A DNA stretch of 64,000 bases from Deinococcus sp. Marseille-Q6407 (GCF_946848805.1 NZ_CAMPFU010000002.1:208501-272500); one strand, 5' to 3'. Shown: positions 23,761-33,794, counted from the first letter of the stretch. The notes: generated by a model not told the origin, from the sequence alone. Numbers and translations are program-made.

Positions 23761-25833
23761 TCAAGGCAGCAGGCCGCTGCGGCGCAGCAGGGCTTCCGGG
23801 TCGGGGTCGCGGCCCATGAAGTTGCGGTACAGCACGGCGGGATCGGCGCTGCCGCCCTGGCCCAGCAGCCGGTCCACGAATTCGCGGCCGGTGTCCCGGT
23901 TGAAGATGCCTTCCTGCTCGAAGCGCGAGAAAGCGTCGGCATCCAGCACTTCGGCCCACTTGTAGGAGTAGTAGCCGGCGCCGTAACCGACCGGGTCGGC
24001 AAACAGGTGCCCGAACTGCGCCACCATCGCGTAGTTCTCCGGCAGCGGCAGGTCATGGAAGCGTTGCATGGTTTCGCGGGCGTAGGCCACCGGGTCCTGT
24101 TCACTGCCGGGGTCGTATTCCACGTGCAGGCTCAGGTCGGTCAGGCCGAAAGAATACTGCCGCATCGCCAGGTTGGCGGCGCGGTAGTTGCGGGCGGCCA
24201 GCATCTTGCGGAAGAGATCATCGGGGATGCGTTCGCCGGTCTGGTAGTGCCGTGCGAACAGGTCCAGCGCTTCACGCTGCCAGACCCAGTTTTCCATCAG
24301 CTGGCTGGGCAGCTCCACGAAGTCCCAGGCCACGTTGGTGCCGCTGAGCGAGCGGACTTCCACCCGGCTCAGGGCATGGTGCAGCAGGTGCCCGAACTCG
24401 TGAAAGACCGTCTCTACCTCGCGCAGCGACAGCAGTGCCGGCGTGTCCTTGCCGGGAGGGGTCATGTTGCCGCACATCAGGCCCAGGTGAGGGCTGAAGA
24501 TCTGGCCGCCCTGTGCGTCAATATCGGGGCCGCCGGTCACGAAGGCGTTCATCCAGGCACCGCCGCGCTTGGTGTCGCGGGGGAACCAGTCGGTGTAGAA
24601 GCTGGCGATATGTTCGCCGCCTTCCGCAAAGATGTCGTAGTAGCGCACGTCGGGGTGCCAGCCGGGGGCCTGGGCTTCTTTGACCGTGATGCCGTACACC
24701 CGGTGCACGATCTCGAACAGGCCGCTCAGCACGCTGCTCAGCTCGAAGTAGGGGCGCAGCTCTTCTTCGTCAAAGTCGTACTTTTCCTGGCGCTGTTTCT
24801 CGGCCCAGTAGGGAATGTCCCAGTGTTCCAGCGCTGGGGCGTCTGCGCCGGCCCGGCTGCGGTAGTAGGCTTCCAGCTCGGCGTTCTCGCGTTCCCAGGC
24901 GGGGCGGGTCTTGGCTTCCAGGTCGCGCTCGAAGTTCAGGGCCGCCTGACCGGACCCGGCCATGCGGTCTTCCAGCACCAGGTCGGCAAAGTTGCGGTAG
25001 CCCAGCAGCTCGGCCCGCTCGCGGCGCAGCTGCAGGATGCGGCGAATCAGGGGCCGGTTGTCGCGGCCCGGCTGCTGGCCCACCAGGGTGTTGGCCTGCC
25101 ACAGCTCGCGGCGCAGCTCGCGGTCGTCGGCGTAAACCAGAAGAGGCTGCAGGGTCGGGGCGTGTAGGGTCAGGCGGTGGCCCTCTTTGCCGCGCGCTTC
25201 GGCGTCGGCGCGGGTGGCGTCCTGCACCCGCTGCGGCACCCCGGCCAGACGCTCGGCCGGCACGTACAGCTCATAGGCGGCAATCGAGTCCAGCACGTTC
25301 TTGCTGAATTGGTTGGTGGTCTGTGCCAGCTCGGTGTTCAGCTGCTGCAACCGGGCTTTCTGGTCGTCCGGCAGGTCGGCGCCGCCCCGGCGGAACTCGT
25401 CCATGGTCAACTTCAGGAAGCGGGCCCGCACCGGGTCCAGTTCCTGTGCGGCCGGCGTCGCGGCGTAGGCTTTCAGCGCCTGCCACAGCCCGGCGTCCAG
25501 TCCCAGCGACGTGTAGAACTCGGTCACGCCCGGCAAAATGGCTTCCTCGGCGGCGCGCCACTCGTCGGTCGCCATCACGCTGTCCATGTGGCTCACCACG
25601 CTGCGTGCGGTGTCCAGCTCGCGGGTCAGGCGGTCCAGTTCGTCGGTAAAGCCGGCGTAGTCACCCTCGCCGGCCTGGGACAGTTGCTGCAGTGCCGCGC
25701 GGGTCTGCTCCAACAGGGTGTCGATGGCGGGCTTGGCATGCTCGGGTTTGAGCTGGTCGAAGGGAATCTGGAATTTGATGTCCAGCAACGGATTATCTTG
25801 CGTCGCTGGCTCGGTCAGGTCGGTTTTGGTCAT
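23761..25833 (-). CDS. prlC: M3 family oligopeptidase (oligopeptidase A-like)
   Basis: Zinc metallopeptidase degrading short peptides in the cytoplasm; 690 residues, the normal size for oligopeptidase A. The zinc motif is [16 protein letters not shown] (HEFGH near residue 470), and the third ligand Glu lies downstream in [14 protein letters not shown]. It also has the family segment [17 protein letters not shown] 25833 is preceded by TATACT seven nucleotides upstream (leaderless). Closely related peptidyl-dipeptidases of the same family share these motifs, so the exact cleavage specificity is inferred. Confidence 0.9.
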   Translation of the reverse strand: MTKTDLTEPATQDNPLLDIKFQIPFDQLKPEHAKPAIDTLLEQTRAALQQLSQAGEGDYAGFTDELDRLTRELDTARSVVSHMDSVMATDEWRAAEEAILPGVTEFYTSLGLDAGLWQALKAYAATPAAQELDPVRARFLKLTMDEFRRGGADLPDDQKARLQQLNTELAQTTNQFSKNVLDSIAAYELYVPAERLAGVPQRVQDATRADAEARGKEGHRLTLHAPTLQPLLVYADDRELRRELWQANTLVGQQPGRDNRPLIRRILQLRRERAELLGYRNFADLVLEDRMAGSGQAALNFERDLEAKTRPAWERENAELEAYYRSRAGADAPALEHWDIPYWAEKQRQEKYDFDEEELRPYFELSSVLSGLFEIVHRVYGITVKEAQAPGWHPDVRYYDIFAEGGEHIASFYTDWFPRDTKRGGAWMNAFVTGGPDIDAQGGQIFSPHLGLMCGNMTPPGKDTPALLSLREVETVFHEFGHLLHHALSRVEVRSLSGTNVAWDFVELPSQLMENWVWQREALDLFARHYQTGERIPDDLFRKMLAARNYRAANLAMRQYSFGLTDLSLHVEYDPGSEQDPVAYARETMQRFHDLPLPENYAMVAQFGHLFADPVGYGAGYYSYKWAEVLDADAFSRFEQEGIFNRDTGREFVDRLLGQGGSADPAVLYRNFMGRDPDPEALLRRSGLLP

Positions 25834-25914
25834 GCCCCGCAGTATAGGGCGCAGCGCAGGAAAAGCCGGTGCAGCAGGGAACAGACTGGACTGCCCCGCA
25901 AGGCTGGCCGCCGC

Positions 25915-26853
25915 TCAGCGGGGGAGGGCCGCGCCCCTGACGATGCCCCGCCCCGCCAGCTGATCCAGCGGCGTACCGGTCAGCCGCACCAGCAGCGCAT
26001 TGCCGGCGTCCTGCGGCTGCAGCGTGATCCGGGCGGGGTCGGTGACCAGCTGCGCCGGGGCCTGCGGCAGATAGAAAGTGGCCCAACCGCCCGGCTGCAC
26101 CAGGCTGGCGGCAGTGATGATACCGGGCGTCTGCTCTGGCCCCAGGCCCTGCCCGGTCATCACCAGCAGAGCCACTTCGCCTGCTGGCAGCCCGGTCTGG
26201 ATGCGCTGGGGGTGCCCGCCCCAAACGTAAGTGGAGATGCCGGGATAATGACACACATCTGGCGCGTCACATGAGAGCGGCCTATTCAGCAGCGGCTGCA
26301 ACAGAATTCCGGCTGCGGAAGCGGCCAGTCCGGAGAAGAATTCGCGCTGCCGCTGCGGGCTGACCGGTCCCATATTCAGTGTGGCTCGGCCCGTATGCAG
26401 GGACAGCTGCGGGGTTGCAGTGAAGTACGCTCCGTCCGTCACCTGCGCGGTAAAACCCAGTATGGTGCTGGCCGAGTAGTAGGCTTTGCCGCCCTGCTTG
26501 AATCTGGGACCGGTGCCGATTCCCGTCAGCCCAATGCGGCCCGTGGTCACGCTGAGGTCCAGAAATGGCCCCTCTTCACCGGCCTGTGCCGGACGGAACC
26601 TGACCGCCAGCCCAAACAGCCCTGCCAGTGCTGTGACCTGCTCTGCCGAGAGCGCCGCTTCGCTGCTGGAGCAGACCACGGAGTCGCTGCCCCCCCGGCA
26701 GCCTTCTTGAAAATGGAGCGGCACCTGCACCACCGGCCGTGCGGCCGCCGCTGGAGCAACCGGCGAGGCGGACACGGGAACAGAAGGCGTGCCTGCCGGA
26801 GCGCCAGCACCGCCGAGGACGAGTGCCAGCGTGGCTATCAGCGCTGTTTGCAT
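25915..26853 (-). CDS. Hypothetical secreted protein, 312 residues
   Basis: I do not recognise the family. It has a signal peptide (MQTALIATLALVLGGAGAPAG) and an Ala/Pro-rich linker. The body contains a C-x9-C pair early (EGCRGGSDSVVCSS) and a second pair (LSCDAPDVCHYPG) mid-protein, suggesting disulfides outside the cytoplasm. The C-terminal third (VALLVMTGQGLGPEQ, GWATFYLPQAP, ITLQPQDAGNALLVRLTG) looks like a beta-sandwich. ATG 26853 follows TAGACT by six nucleotides (leaderless). It is followed on the same strand by the M3 peptidase gene 81 bp away. Confidence 0.65.
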   Translation of the reverse strand: MQTALIATLALVLGGAGAPAGTPSVPVSASPVAPAAAARPVVQVPLHFQEGCRGGSDSVVCSSSEAALSAEQVTALAGLFGLAVRFRPAQAGEEGPFLDLSVTTGRIGLTGIGTGPRFKQGGKAYYSASTILGFTAQVTDGAYFTATPQLSLHTGRATLNMGPVSPQRQREFFSGLAASAAGILLQPLLNRPLSCDAPDVCHYPGISTYVWGGHPQRIQTGLPAGEVALLVMTGQGLGPEQTPGIITAASLVQPGGWATFYLPQAPAQLVTDPARITLQPQDAGNALLVRLTGTPLDQLAGRGIVRGAALPR

Positions 26854-26939
26854 GGCCGCAGTCTAGGTCATGCCCGGATAGAGAGCCTTGGGCGTCGCCT
26901 CATCCATCCCCCTGCTGCTTGCCTCCAGGACAGTGGAAC

Positions 26940-27548
26940 TCAGCTGCCCCCGCGGCGGGCCAGGGCGGCGTCCACCTTGCGGCGGTGGTCGGCTTGCCAG
27001 TCTGCCAGCGACTGCGCCGCTTCCTTGGCCTCGGCCTGCCGCGCCCGTTCCAGAAGTGCCGGGGCCTGATCGGCCGGCAGGCACAGAATGCCTTCGCTGT
27101 CGGCCACCAGCCAGTCGCCAGGATGCACCGTGACGCCGCCGCACTGAACCGGCTGCTGCCAGTCGCCGCGCGGGTCCTTGCTGCCGGGAATAGGGGTAGT
27201 GCCCAGCGCATAGACCGGGAAACCGGCGGCCTCGATCTCGGCGCGGTCACGAATCATCCCGTTAATCACCATGCCGGCAATCCCGTTTTGCTGCGCGGTC
27301 AGGCACACGTTGCCCCCGGCCACCGCGTGGCGCAGGTCCGGCGACTGCACCACCAGCACCGACCCGGCCGGCGCGTGGTAGATGGCCGCGTGCAGCATCA
27401 GGTTGCAGCCGGGCTCCAGCCGCACCGTGAAGGCCGGGCCGCTCAGCGCAGGTGTCTGCGGGTACAGCGGGCGGATGCGGTAGTCCAGCACGCGGTCGCC
27501 GGGCAGGAAGGAGCCGAAAGCGGTGGTGGGCGGCGCAGCGGGGGTCAT
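26940..27548 (-). CDS. RraA-like protein (oxaloacetate decarboxylase/HMG aldolase family)
   Basis: A 202-residue member of the RraA / 4-carboxy-4-hydroxy-2-oxoadipate aldolase superfamily. The family pattern is present: GSVLVVQSPDLRHAVAGGNVCLTAQQNG, GMVINGMIRDRAEIEAAGFPVYALG with the metal-site Arg-Asp pair, then VTVHPGDWLVADSEGILCLP. Members are divalent-metal aldolases/decarboxylases or RNase E inhibitors. The intact catalytic-type RD suggests an enzyme, but the substrate is not known. The ATG follows TACCCT by five nucleotides (leaderless). Confidence 0.82.
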   Translation of the reverse strand: MTPAAPPTTAFGSFLPGDRVLDYRIRPLYPQTPALSGPAFTVRLEPGCNLMLHAAIYHAPAGSVLVVQSPDLRHAVAGGNVCLTAQQNGIAGMVINGMIRDRAEIEAAGFPVYALGTTPIPGSKDPRGDWQQPVQCGGVTVHPGDWLVADSEGILCLPADQAPALLERARQAEAKEAAQSLADWQADHRRKVDAALARRGGS

Positions 27549-27626
27549 GCTTCAGGGTAATGCACCGCCGGGGCAATGTCTCCGCAGCGGTTCCAACTGT
27601 GACAACGGGGCAGATACAGTGGGGTG

Positions 27627-28571
27627 ATGGCCGACTTCACCCTGCTGCCTGTGACCGACCTGGACGCTTTCGCGCAGGCGCTGGCCGCCTGGCGCCCTGA
27701 CCGTGCAGCGAGCGCGGAGACTCTGCGCCAGCGTGACTGTGAGCGCCGCCCTGGTGAATATGGTGGCCGCCTCTGGGCCATGCGCGGGGGTGAGCCGGCC
27801 GAGCTGCATACGCTGGACTTTCCCCGCACCGAAAACCAACCCGGCTGGCTGAACCTGCTGGTGGGCAGCCGGGAGCCCGCGCTGTTGCCGGCGCTGCTGC
27901 GGGCCGGGCTGGAAGAGGCACAGGTGGCCGGAGCCAGTACGGTCATCACCCGTGTGCAGGAGGACCGCCCCGAGCTGGCCGCCTATCAGGCCGCCGGCTT
28001 CTGTGAGTATGACCGGATGTTCGGCAGCACCCTGGACCTGACAGCTTTCCAGCCCAGCATGTTCGCGGCACGTGAGCGACGGGCCGGGCAGGCCGGGCTG
28101 CGGGTCCGCTCGCTGGCCGAGGAACTGGCCGGGCGCGAGTTCGGGGGGGCCGAGGCGCGGCGGCTGTATGCGTTGATCGCCTCGCGGTTGGCGGATGTGC
28201 CGGGGCAGGCCGCCCTGCAGCCCTGGCCGTTTGAGGTCTGGATGGCGCGGGTGGGGCAGAAGATAGACTCGCGTGGCCTGCTCCTGGCGGTGACGCCGCA
28301 GGGCGAGTGGGTGGGCCTCACCGAGCTGTTTCTGGAACTGGAGCCCGGCGTGCTGCACACCGGCCTGACCGGCGTGGAACCGCAGTGGCAGGGCCGGGGC
28401 GTGGCGCTTGCCCTGAAGGTGGCAGCCCTGCGGGCGGCACAGCAGCGCGGCGCACATACGGCCCACACGTCCAACCATGCCGGCAACGCCCCGATGCTGG
28501 CGGTTAACCGGGCACTGGGCTTTGTCCCGGAGCCGGCCACCGTGATGCTGCGCTGCGAACTGGCCGGCTGA
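27627..28571 (+). CDS. Tandem GNAT acetyltransferase
   Basis: A 314-residue protein with two GNAT-like halves. The N-terminal half (to about 150) ends AAYQAAGFCEYDRMFGSTLDL and is degenerate at the cofactor loop. The C-terminal half holds the clear acetyl-CoA motif VEPQWQGRGVALALKVAAL and NAPMLAVNRALGFVP. This pseudo-duplicated layout resembles mycothiol synthase-type tandem GNATs. ATG 27627 lies six nucleotides after TACAGT, which favours it over the GTG at 27624. The substrate is unknown. Confidence 0.85.
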   Translation: MADFTLLPVTDLDAFAQALAAWRPDRAASAETLRQRDCERRPGEYGGRLWAMRGGEPAELHTLDFPRTENQPGWLNLLVGSREPALLPALLRAGLEEAQVAGASTVITRVQEDRPELAAYQAAGFCEYDRMFGSTLDLTAFQPSMFAARERRAGQAGLRVRSLAEELAGREFGGAEARRLYALIASRLADVPGQAALQPWPFEVWMARVGQKIDSRGLLLAVTPQGEWVGLTELFLELEPGVLHTGLTGVEPQWQGRGVALALKVAALRAAQQRGAHTAHTSNHAGNAPMLAVNRALGFVPEPATVMLRCELAG

Positions 28572-28592
28572 CCCGGCCACTAAGTAAGAAGG

Positions 28593-29516
28593 CTACCGCG
28601 AGGTTCGGGCCTCATGGTCCAGCTGTTCCAGGTCGTCCAGCGCGGCATAAGCCTGCCTCAGTGCTGCATTGAGGTCATCCAGGCTGGCGGCGGTTTCCAG
28701 GCGCTGTTGAGCGCCTTTCAGCTGCTCGCCGGCCTCCGCGGCGGCGGCCCGCTGCGCTGCGGCCTGCGAGGCACGCCGGGCCAGCTTCAGTGCCGTGACC
28801 ACTCCGGCCGCCGCTCGTCCCAGCTGTTCGTCCAGCCCCGCCGCCTGCTGGCGGGTCAGGTCCAGCGCCAGCCGGGCCTGCGCGGCGGTGGCCAGGGCAG
28901 TACTCAGGTCGGTGCGCTGGCCCCGGACCGCGTAGAGCGCCTCGTCGCGCACGGCGGCGGCGTGCAGCGGCTGCCGGGCTTCCAGCTCCGGCAGGCTGGC
29001 ACTCAACAGCTGGTCCAGCTCAGTGGCCAGGGCCAGCGCCCGTTCCAGTTCGGCCTGGCCAGCCGCCAGCCGGTCAAGCTCGCCGCCCAGGGTGGCCTGC
29101 TGCCGGCGCAGCTCGTCCTGACTGCGGTAAAGCTGCTCCAGCAGCGGCCCACTGCGGGCAGCCACCTCCGCGTAGGCTTCCGGCGTGGGGCCCAGGGCAG
29201 GGCGGCGGCCCAGCAGCCGCGCCAATGGTCCCCGCCGGGGCGGCTGCAGTTGTGCCACCAGTTGCCGCAACTCTGCCAGCGCCTGGGCCTGGCCGGCGGC
29301 CACTGGCGGCAGCGCCGAGCGGCCAGCGCGTGCTGCGCGGATCTGGGCCGTCTGTCCCAGCGCCTGGAGCGAGGCTACCAGCCGGCGGAATTCGGGGCTG
29401 TGCTGCGGGCTCTGTGCCAACTCGGCCACCAGCGCCTGAGCCTGTTGCCGCAGCTGCTGTTGTTCCTGCACTTGTCTGGCAGGGGCAGGGAGGAACTGGT
29501 CACCGGGTTCGCTCAC
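28593..29516 (-). CDS. TelA-like coiled-coil protein
   Basis: A 307-residue, Ala/Gln/Leu-rich helical protein. The C-terminal part (about 175-260; EARQPLHAAAVRDEALYAVR, RTDLSTALATAAQARLALDL, AAAGVVTALKLARRASQAA) matches the pattern of TelA/KlaA toxic-anion (tellurite) resistance proteins, which carry an RQD-type repeat and a V-x-A-L-x-x-A segment. It is shorter than usual TelA. GTG 29516 overlaps the stop of the HD-GYP gene by four bases, so the two are translationally coupled. Family call is moderate; a general coiled-coil protein is the alternative. Confidence 0.6.
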   Translation of the reverse strand: MSEPGDQFLPAPARQVQEQQQLRQQAQALVAELAQSPQHSPEFRRLVASLQALGQTAQIRAARAGRSALPPVAAGQAQALAELRQLVAQLQPPRRGPLARLLGRRPALGPTPEAYAEVAARSGPLLEQLYRSQDELRRQQATLGGELDRLAAGQAELERALALATELDQLLSASLPELEARQPLHAAAVRDEALYAVRGQRTDLSTALATAAQARLALDLTRQQAAGLDEQLGRAAAGVVTALKLARRASQAAAQRAAAAEAGEQLKGAQQRLETAASLDDLNAALRQAYAALDDLEQLDHEARTSR

Positions 29517-30952
29517 TGTTCCAGCAGGCTGCCGGCGCCTTCTTCCTGCAGCATTCGCACGAACACGTCCACATAGTGCGGGTCAAAGTGCTGGCCGGCC
29601 TGCTTTCTGATTTCCGAGAGGGCCTGCTGCTGGCTCCAGGCGTCCTTGTAGGGCCGCTCGCTGGTCAGCGCGTCATAGACATCCACGATGCTGAACACCC
29701 GCGCCGTTTCGGGAATCTCGGTGCCGCGTAAGCCCGCCGGGTAGCCGCTGCCGTCCCATTTCTCGTGGTGATAACGCACCAGATCCAGCGTCTCGGTCGG
29801 CAGGAAGTGCAGGTTTTGCAGCAGGTCGTAGCCCACCCGGGTATGCGTCTCCATCACCTTGCGCTCGGCCGGGGTCAGCATGCCAGGCTTGTGCAGAATC
29901 GAATCGGGAATGGCGATTTTGCCCAGGTCGTGCAGGTAAGCACCCCAGCGCAGAGACGTCAGCCGGGCCTCGCTGAAGCCCAGTGCCCGGCCCAGTTGCA
30001 GGCTGAGTTCCACCACCCGGCCGGTGTGGCCGCCGGTTTCGTCGTCGCGCTGCTCCAGGGTGCCGCCCAGCGCCTTGAGGCTGAGGTCCTGCGCTTCCCG
30101 CAGCTCGTCAATGGCCGCGAATTGCCCCAACTGCGCGCCCATCAGCCGGGTAAACGACTCCAGCACGCCCAGGTTATCCGACTGAAAGTCGGCGGCGCCG
30201 GGGCGGGCCAGCACGATGGTGCCCAGGTGCTGGGTGTCGCGGTTGCTGACCGGCACCGCCAGATAGCGCCCTCGCTGCTCGCGCGGCAGCCGTACCAGTG
30301 CCTCTTCCACCACCCAGTGGTCAGCCTGCACCGAGCGGCTGTCGTTGTGACTGGGGAAAATCGGCTGCCGCAGAAAAGGCTCGAAGGCGCCGCGGGCCGC
30401 CAGAATCTGCGGGCTGCCGCCCCGGTAGGCCAGGTACGCCAGGTTGGGCGCCAGCCCCAGCTCGTGAATCATCTCGGTCCCGGCCTCGATCACCTGCTCT
30501 GCCGTCTGCGCCTGCGCCAGCCGTTCGCTGCCGCTGCGCAGGGCGCCCACAGTGCGCTGCTGCCAGTGCAACTCGCTGATATTCAGCTGCTCGCGGTAGA
30601 TGATCAGGAACAGGCCCATCAGGATCAGGGCGGCCGTCAGCAGGTCTTCCAACTGCAGCTGCTGGGGAAACAGCGCCATAAACCCCAGAAAAGCGACCGG
30701 ATAAGCGATCAGGTCAATCCAGCGCACCAGTCCGCTCAGGGCGGTGGTCAGTGCCGCCAGCAGCACCGCCGAGGCGGCCATCAGGGCCTGATTGCCCTCG
30801 GCGGCCGCGTAGCCCATTACCCCGACAGCCAGCAGCGCTGTCAGAAGGGGAAGAGCCTGGGCAAACACGGCACTGAGTGTATCACCGCCGCCCTGCCCGG
30901 CCCGCGTTGCTGCTGGCGGCTGTCCCGCAGAATGTCCCGCAGAGGGCTTCAT
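29513..30952 (-). CDS. Membrane GAF/HD-GYP domain protein (c-di-GMP phosphodiesterase type)
   Basis: A 479-residue signalling protein. N-terminal hydrophobic helices (about residues 30-120) anchor it. A GAF-like sensor domain follows (about 135-275), then an HD-GYP domain (about 290-470) with HTGRVVELS, YLHDLGKIAIPDSIL, ETHTRVGYDLL and RYHHEKWDGSGYPAGLRG. All metal-binding His/Asp and the GYP are intact, so c-di-GMP hydrolysis is likely. It is the first gene of a pair with the TelA-like gene. A ggagcg ribosome site precedes the ATG. Confidence 0.9.
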   Translation of the reverse strand: MKPSAGHSAGQPPAATRAGQGGGDTLSAVFAQALPLLTALLAVGVMGYAAAEGNQALMAASAVLLAALTTALSGLVRWIDLIAYPVAFLGFMALFPQQLQLEDLLTAALILMGLFLIIYREQLNISELHWQQRTVGALRSGSERLAQAQTAEQVIEAGTEMIHELGLAPNLAYLAYRGGSPQILAARGAFEPFLRQPIFPSHNDSRSVQADHWVVEEALVRLPREQRGRYLAVPVSNRDTQHLGTIVLARPGAADFQSDNLGVLESFTRLMGAQLGQFAAIDELREAQDLSLKALGGTLEQRDDETGGHTGRVVELSLQLGRALGFSEARLTSLRWGAYLHDLGKIAIPDSILHKPGMLTPAERKVMETHTRVGYDLLQNLHFLPTETLDLVRYHHEKWDGSGYPAGLRGTEIPETARVFSIVDVYDALTSERPYKDAWSQQQALSEIRKQAGQHFDPHYVDVFVRMLQEEGAGSLLEQ

Positions 30953-31029
30953 CGTCGCTCCATTGTGCCATAGGGTGGGCTGCGGAGGCCTCCTCCCCTG
31001 GGCCAGCGGCCGGTGCTCTAGACTGCCGC

Positions 31030-31830
31030 ATGCCTTCTTCTGAAACGGTGGGGCGCGGCGAGCCGCTGCGCCTGGCCTCGCTGGTGTGCAGCAACACCGA
31101 GATTCTGGACCGGTTGGGCCTGCTGGAGCAGGTGGTGGCAGTCGACAGCCATTCCGATACGCCTGGACTGGAGCGTGCCGTGCGGCTGGGCCCCGATCAG
31201 CAGATTGATGTGGCGGCGCTGGCAGCGGCCAGGCCGGATCTGGTGCTGGCCAGCCTGAGCGTGCCTGGGCTGGAGCGAGTGGTGCAGCAGGTCCGGGAAG
31301 CGGGGCTGCCGGTGCTGGTGCTGGACCCCATCACCCCGCAGGACATTGCTGGCGACATCCGGCAGGTGGCGCAGGCGGCCGGTTGCCCGGAGCGCGGAGA
31401 AGAAGAAGCCCAGCGTTTTCTGGCCGAGTTGGCGGCGCTGGGCCAGCAAAGCCGGCAAGCCCTGGCCGCCTGGCCCCGTCCCCCCCGGGTGATGGTGGAA
31501 TGGTGGCCGCGGCCGATCATCGCGGCCACCCGCGACTCGTGGGTCACGCACCTGCTGGCCGCTCTGGGTGCCGAGAACGCTTTTGCACAGCGGCCCGGCC
31601 GCAGCAGCCCCCTGACCCTGGAAGAAGTCTGGGCCGCCGCTCCCGACCTGATGACCTGCTCATGGTGTGGTGTGCGGAAGCTGCGCCCCGAGGTGATGGA
31701 GGCACGCGGGTTGGGCGCCGCCGTGGTCTGCATTCCTGAAAGCGGTCTGGGCCGACCCGGGCCACGCTTGCAAGAGGGCATGCAGGCGCTGGCCGCCGCA
31801 CTTGTGGCGCTGCCGGTCCCGCCGCACTAA
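31030..31830 (+). CDS. BtuF-like helical-backbone metal/cobalamin-binding protein without signal peptide
   Basis: A 266-residue protein of the helical-backbone periplasmic-binding fold (BtuF/FepB class): LRLASLVCSNTEILDRLGLLEQVVAVD, quoted as LRLASLVCSNTEILDRLG, then ARPDLVLASLSVPGLERVV and SWVTHLLAALGAENAFAQ. ATG 31030 sits five nucleotides after TAGACT (31019-31024), so the N-terminus seems real. It has no signal peptide or lipobox, which is odd for an ABC transporter receptor, and no permease or ATPase gene is adjacent. It may work inside the cell or pair with a distant transporter. Confidence 0.8.
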   Translation: MPSSETVGRGEPLRLASLVCSNTEILDRLGLLEQVVAVDSHSDTPGLERAVRLGPDQQIDVAALAAARPDLVLASLSVPGLERVVQQVREAGLPVLVLDPITPQDIAGDIRQVAQAAGCPERGEEEAQRFLAELAALGQQSRQALAAWPRPPRVMVEWWPRPIIAATRDSWVTHLLAALGAENAFAQRPGRSSPLTLEEVWAAAPDLMTCSWCGVRKLRPEVMEARGLGAAVVCIPESGLGRPGPRLQEGMQALAAALVALPVPPH

Positions 31831-31856
31831 TTCGGGACCAGCAGCTGACAGCGCAC

Positions 31857-31888
31857 AAAAAAGGCCCACCGCATTTGCGGTAGGCCTT
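31857..31888 (-). terminator. Terminator downstream of the cytochrome c gene
   Basis: On the minus strand aaggcctaccgc / gcggtgggcctt with a 4-nt loop is followed by a T run. Confidence 0.85.
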
Positions 31889-31916
31889 GGTAGCGTGGCT
31901 GGGGACGCGGGCGAGC

Positions 31917-32498
31917 TTACTTCAGCGACTGAACCCAGGCGTAGATGTTGTTCAGGTCGTCATCGGAAACCTGTTCCTTGGCGAAACGGGGCATCATGGC
32001 GGCCAGCTCACCACGCGGCGAGTTGCCTTCGCGCACCGTGGAGAAGAATTCGGGCTGTGACCAGCCGGTGGCGTCCTTGGTCATGGCCGGGCCGACACCG
32101 CCCTGGCCGTCGGCGCCGTGGCAACCGCCACAGGTGCTGGAGAAAGTCGTGTGGCCGGCATTGGCGTCGCCGGTGGCCGTGGCGGCCGTGGTGGCGTCGG
32201 CTTCCTGCTTGGTGTCGGCGCCGGGCGAGTCCTGGCCGCCTTCAGCAGTCTGACCCTGCTGGGTGCCGTCTTCAGGCTTGGCCGGGGTGGGTTCCTGGCC
32301 GCCGGAAGGCGGGGTAGCGGCCTGCTGGTCGCCTGCTGTGGCCGCAGTTTCGCCGCCGGCCGCCGGCTTTTCGGGGGCACTGGTTTTCGGGTGTTCCTTG
32401 GCTTCTACTTTGCCGACCGCCGTACGGTACCCGAGCACCGAGCCACCGATACCCAGCAGCAGCAACACGATCATGGCCAGAGCATACTTACTTTTCAT
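31917..32498 (-). CDS. Membrane-anchored c-type cytochrome
   Basis: Electron-transfer protein of 193 residues. One N-terminal membrane helix ([19 protein letters not shown]) is followed by about 75 residues of Glu/Pro/Gly/Thr-rich flexible linker. A small cytochrome c domain (from about 110) follows with the single haem motif CGGCH and the axial Met in [10 protein letters not shown] 32498 has aaggtgatagga directly upstream and is preferred over the GTG nine bases earlier. The haem faces the outside of the cytoplasmic membrane. Its redox partner is not in the window. Confidence 0.9.
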   Translation of the reverse strand: MKSKYALAMIVLLLLGIGGSVLGYRTAVGKVEAKEHPKTSAPEKPAAGGETAATAGDQQAATPPSGGQEPTPAKPEDGTQQGQTAEGGQDSPGADTKQEADATTAATATGDANAGHTTFSSTCGGCHGADGQGGVGPAMTKDATGWSQPEFFSTVREGNSPRGELAAMMPRFAKEQVSDDDLNNIYAWVQSLK

Positions 32499-32567
32499 TC
32501 CTATCACCTTACCATGCGGTCATTTTTCCGGCAGGGCCAAAACGCCCCGGCAGCTCACAGTTTAGTC

Positions 32568-32927
32568 TTATTTCTTTCCGGCTTCCTCCTGTTGCAGCAG
32601 CCGGTTCTTTTCGTCTACCAGTACCACTTTCGGGGTCAGGCTGCGGGCTTCTTCCTCGCTGTAGTTGCCGAAAGCGGCAATGATGACCAGGTCGCCCGGA
32701 CTCACCAGATGGGCGGCGGCCCCGTTGATGCCGATCACACCGCTGCCGCGCGCACCGCTGAGGGCGTAGGTGTGCAGGCGGTTGCCGTTGGTGATGTTCC
32801 AGATATCCACCTTTTCACCTGGGAGGATGTCGGCGGCGTCCAGCAGGTCCTGATCAATGGTCACGCTGCCTACGTAGTCCAGGTCGGCCTGGGTCACGGT
32901 GGCGCGGTGAATTTTGGCGCGAAACAT
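32568..32927 (-). CDS. panD: Aspartate 1-decarboxylase
   Basis: Pyruvoyl enzyme making beta-alanine for pantothenate. The 119-residue protein begins [20 protein letters not shown] and continues SVTID. The Gly-Ser self-cleavage site is present (Gly-Ser25), as are the conserved [10 protein letters not shown] and [15 protein letters not shown] 32927 is chosen over an in-frame extension to 33023 because it matches the family start. No other pantothenate genes are nearby. Confidence 0.95.
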   Translation of the reverse strand: MFRAKIHRATVTQADLDYVGSVTIDQDLLDAADILPGEKVDIWNITNGNRLHTYALSGARGSGVIGINGAAAHLVSPGDLVIIAAFGNYSEEEARSLTPKVVLVDEKNRLLQQEEAGKK

Positions 32928-33004
32928 GATTCTTTCCACGCGCGCAAGTATAGGGGAGCGCCGGGCCTGAGACTTGGCACCCAGCACACAGGCCCGGCTG
33001 CGGG

Positions 33005-33760
33005 TCAGAGCCAGTATTTCCACAGCAGCTGCGCGGCCGTGAGCAGCAGCAGCGCCGCGAAGATGGTCTTGAGCTGCGTCGCCGGGATTTTTTCCTGCAG
33101 CCCGGCGCCGGCGCGGGCACCGAACAGTACCCCCAGCGCGATGGCGCAGGCCAGCGCCGGGTCCAGCAGCCCGCCGGCCTGGTAAATCAGGGTGTTGCCC
33201 ACCGCTGTCAGGCCCATAATGAAGGTGGAGGTGGCGATGGCTTCGCGCAGCGGCAGTCCGCCCAGCAGGTTCATCACCGGCACCTGCACCGTGCCGCCGC
33301 CGATGCCCAGCAGCCCGCTCATGATGCCGGCGAAGCCCATGCCCGGCGCGGCCCAGGGGCTGGCGGCCCCGCCTTCTTCCACCCGGCGCCCGCCGCGCAG
33401 CAGCTTGTAGGCTGAGTAGAGCAGCAGCCCTGCAAACACGGTCGCCACCGCTTTGGCCGGCAGCACCAGCCCCAGCAGGCTGCCGATCACGCCGCCGGCA
33501 ATGGTCAGCGGAGCATAGAGGTAACCGGTGCGTGTCCGTACCAGCCCGCGCTCCAGGTAGCCGGCCGCGCCGCTGAGGCCCACCGCCAGCACCCCCACCT
33601 GACTGACGGCGATGGTCGCGGCGATAGGCAGCGGATGACCCAGTGCGTCCGAAGCCAGGCTGAGGGCCGGCACGACCACCACGCCGCCGCCCAGTCCCAG
33701 GATGGCGCCCAGGATTCCGGCCAGCAGTCCGATCACGAGTGCAGCGAGCGTCAGGGTCAT
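33005..33760 (-). CDS. TauE/SafE family membrane transporter
   Basis: Predicted 251-residue integral membrane protein with about eight helices. The two family half-repeats start [22 protein letters not shown] and [22 protein letters not shown], each with the G-x-G-G-G signature. TauE/SafE proteins export or import sulfur-containing organic anions; the substrate here is unknown. ATG 33760 follows TAGCAT by seven nucleotides (leaderless), preferred over an in-frame upstream start at 33793. Confidence 0.88.
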   Translation of the reverse strand: MTLTLAALVIGLLAGILGAILGLGGGVVVVPALSLASDALGHPLPIAATIAVSQVGVLAVGLSGAAGYLERGLVRTRTGYLYAPLTIAGGVIGSLLGLVLPAKAVATVFAGLLLYSAYKLLRGGRRVEEGGAASPWAAPGMGFAGIMSGLLGIGGGTVQVPVMNLLGGLPLREAIATSTFIMGLTAVGNTLIYQAGGLLDPALACAIALGVLFGARAGAGLQEKIPATQLKTIFAALLLLTAAQLLWKYWL

Positions 33761-33794
33761 GCCACAGATGCTAGCGTCTGCGGCCCAGAGCACG

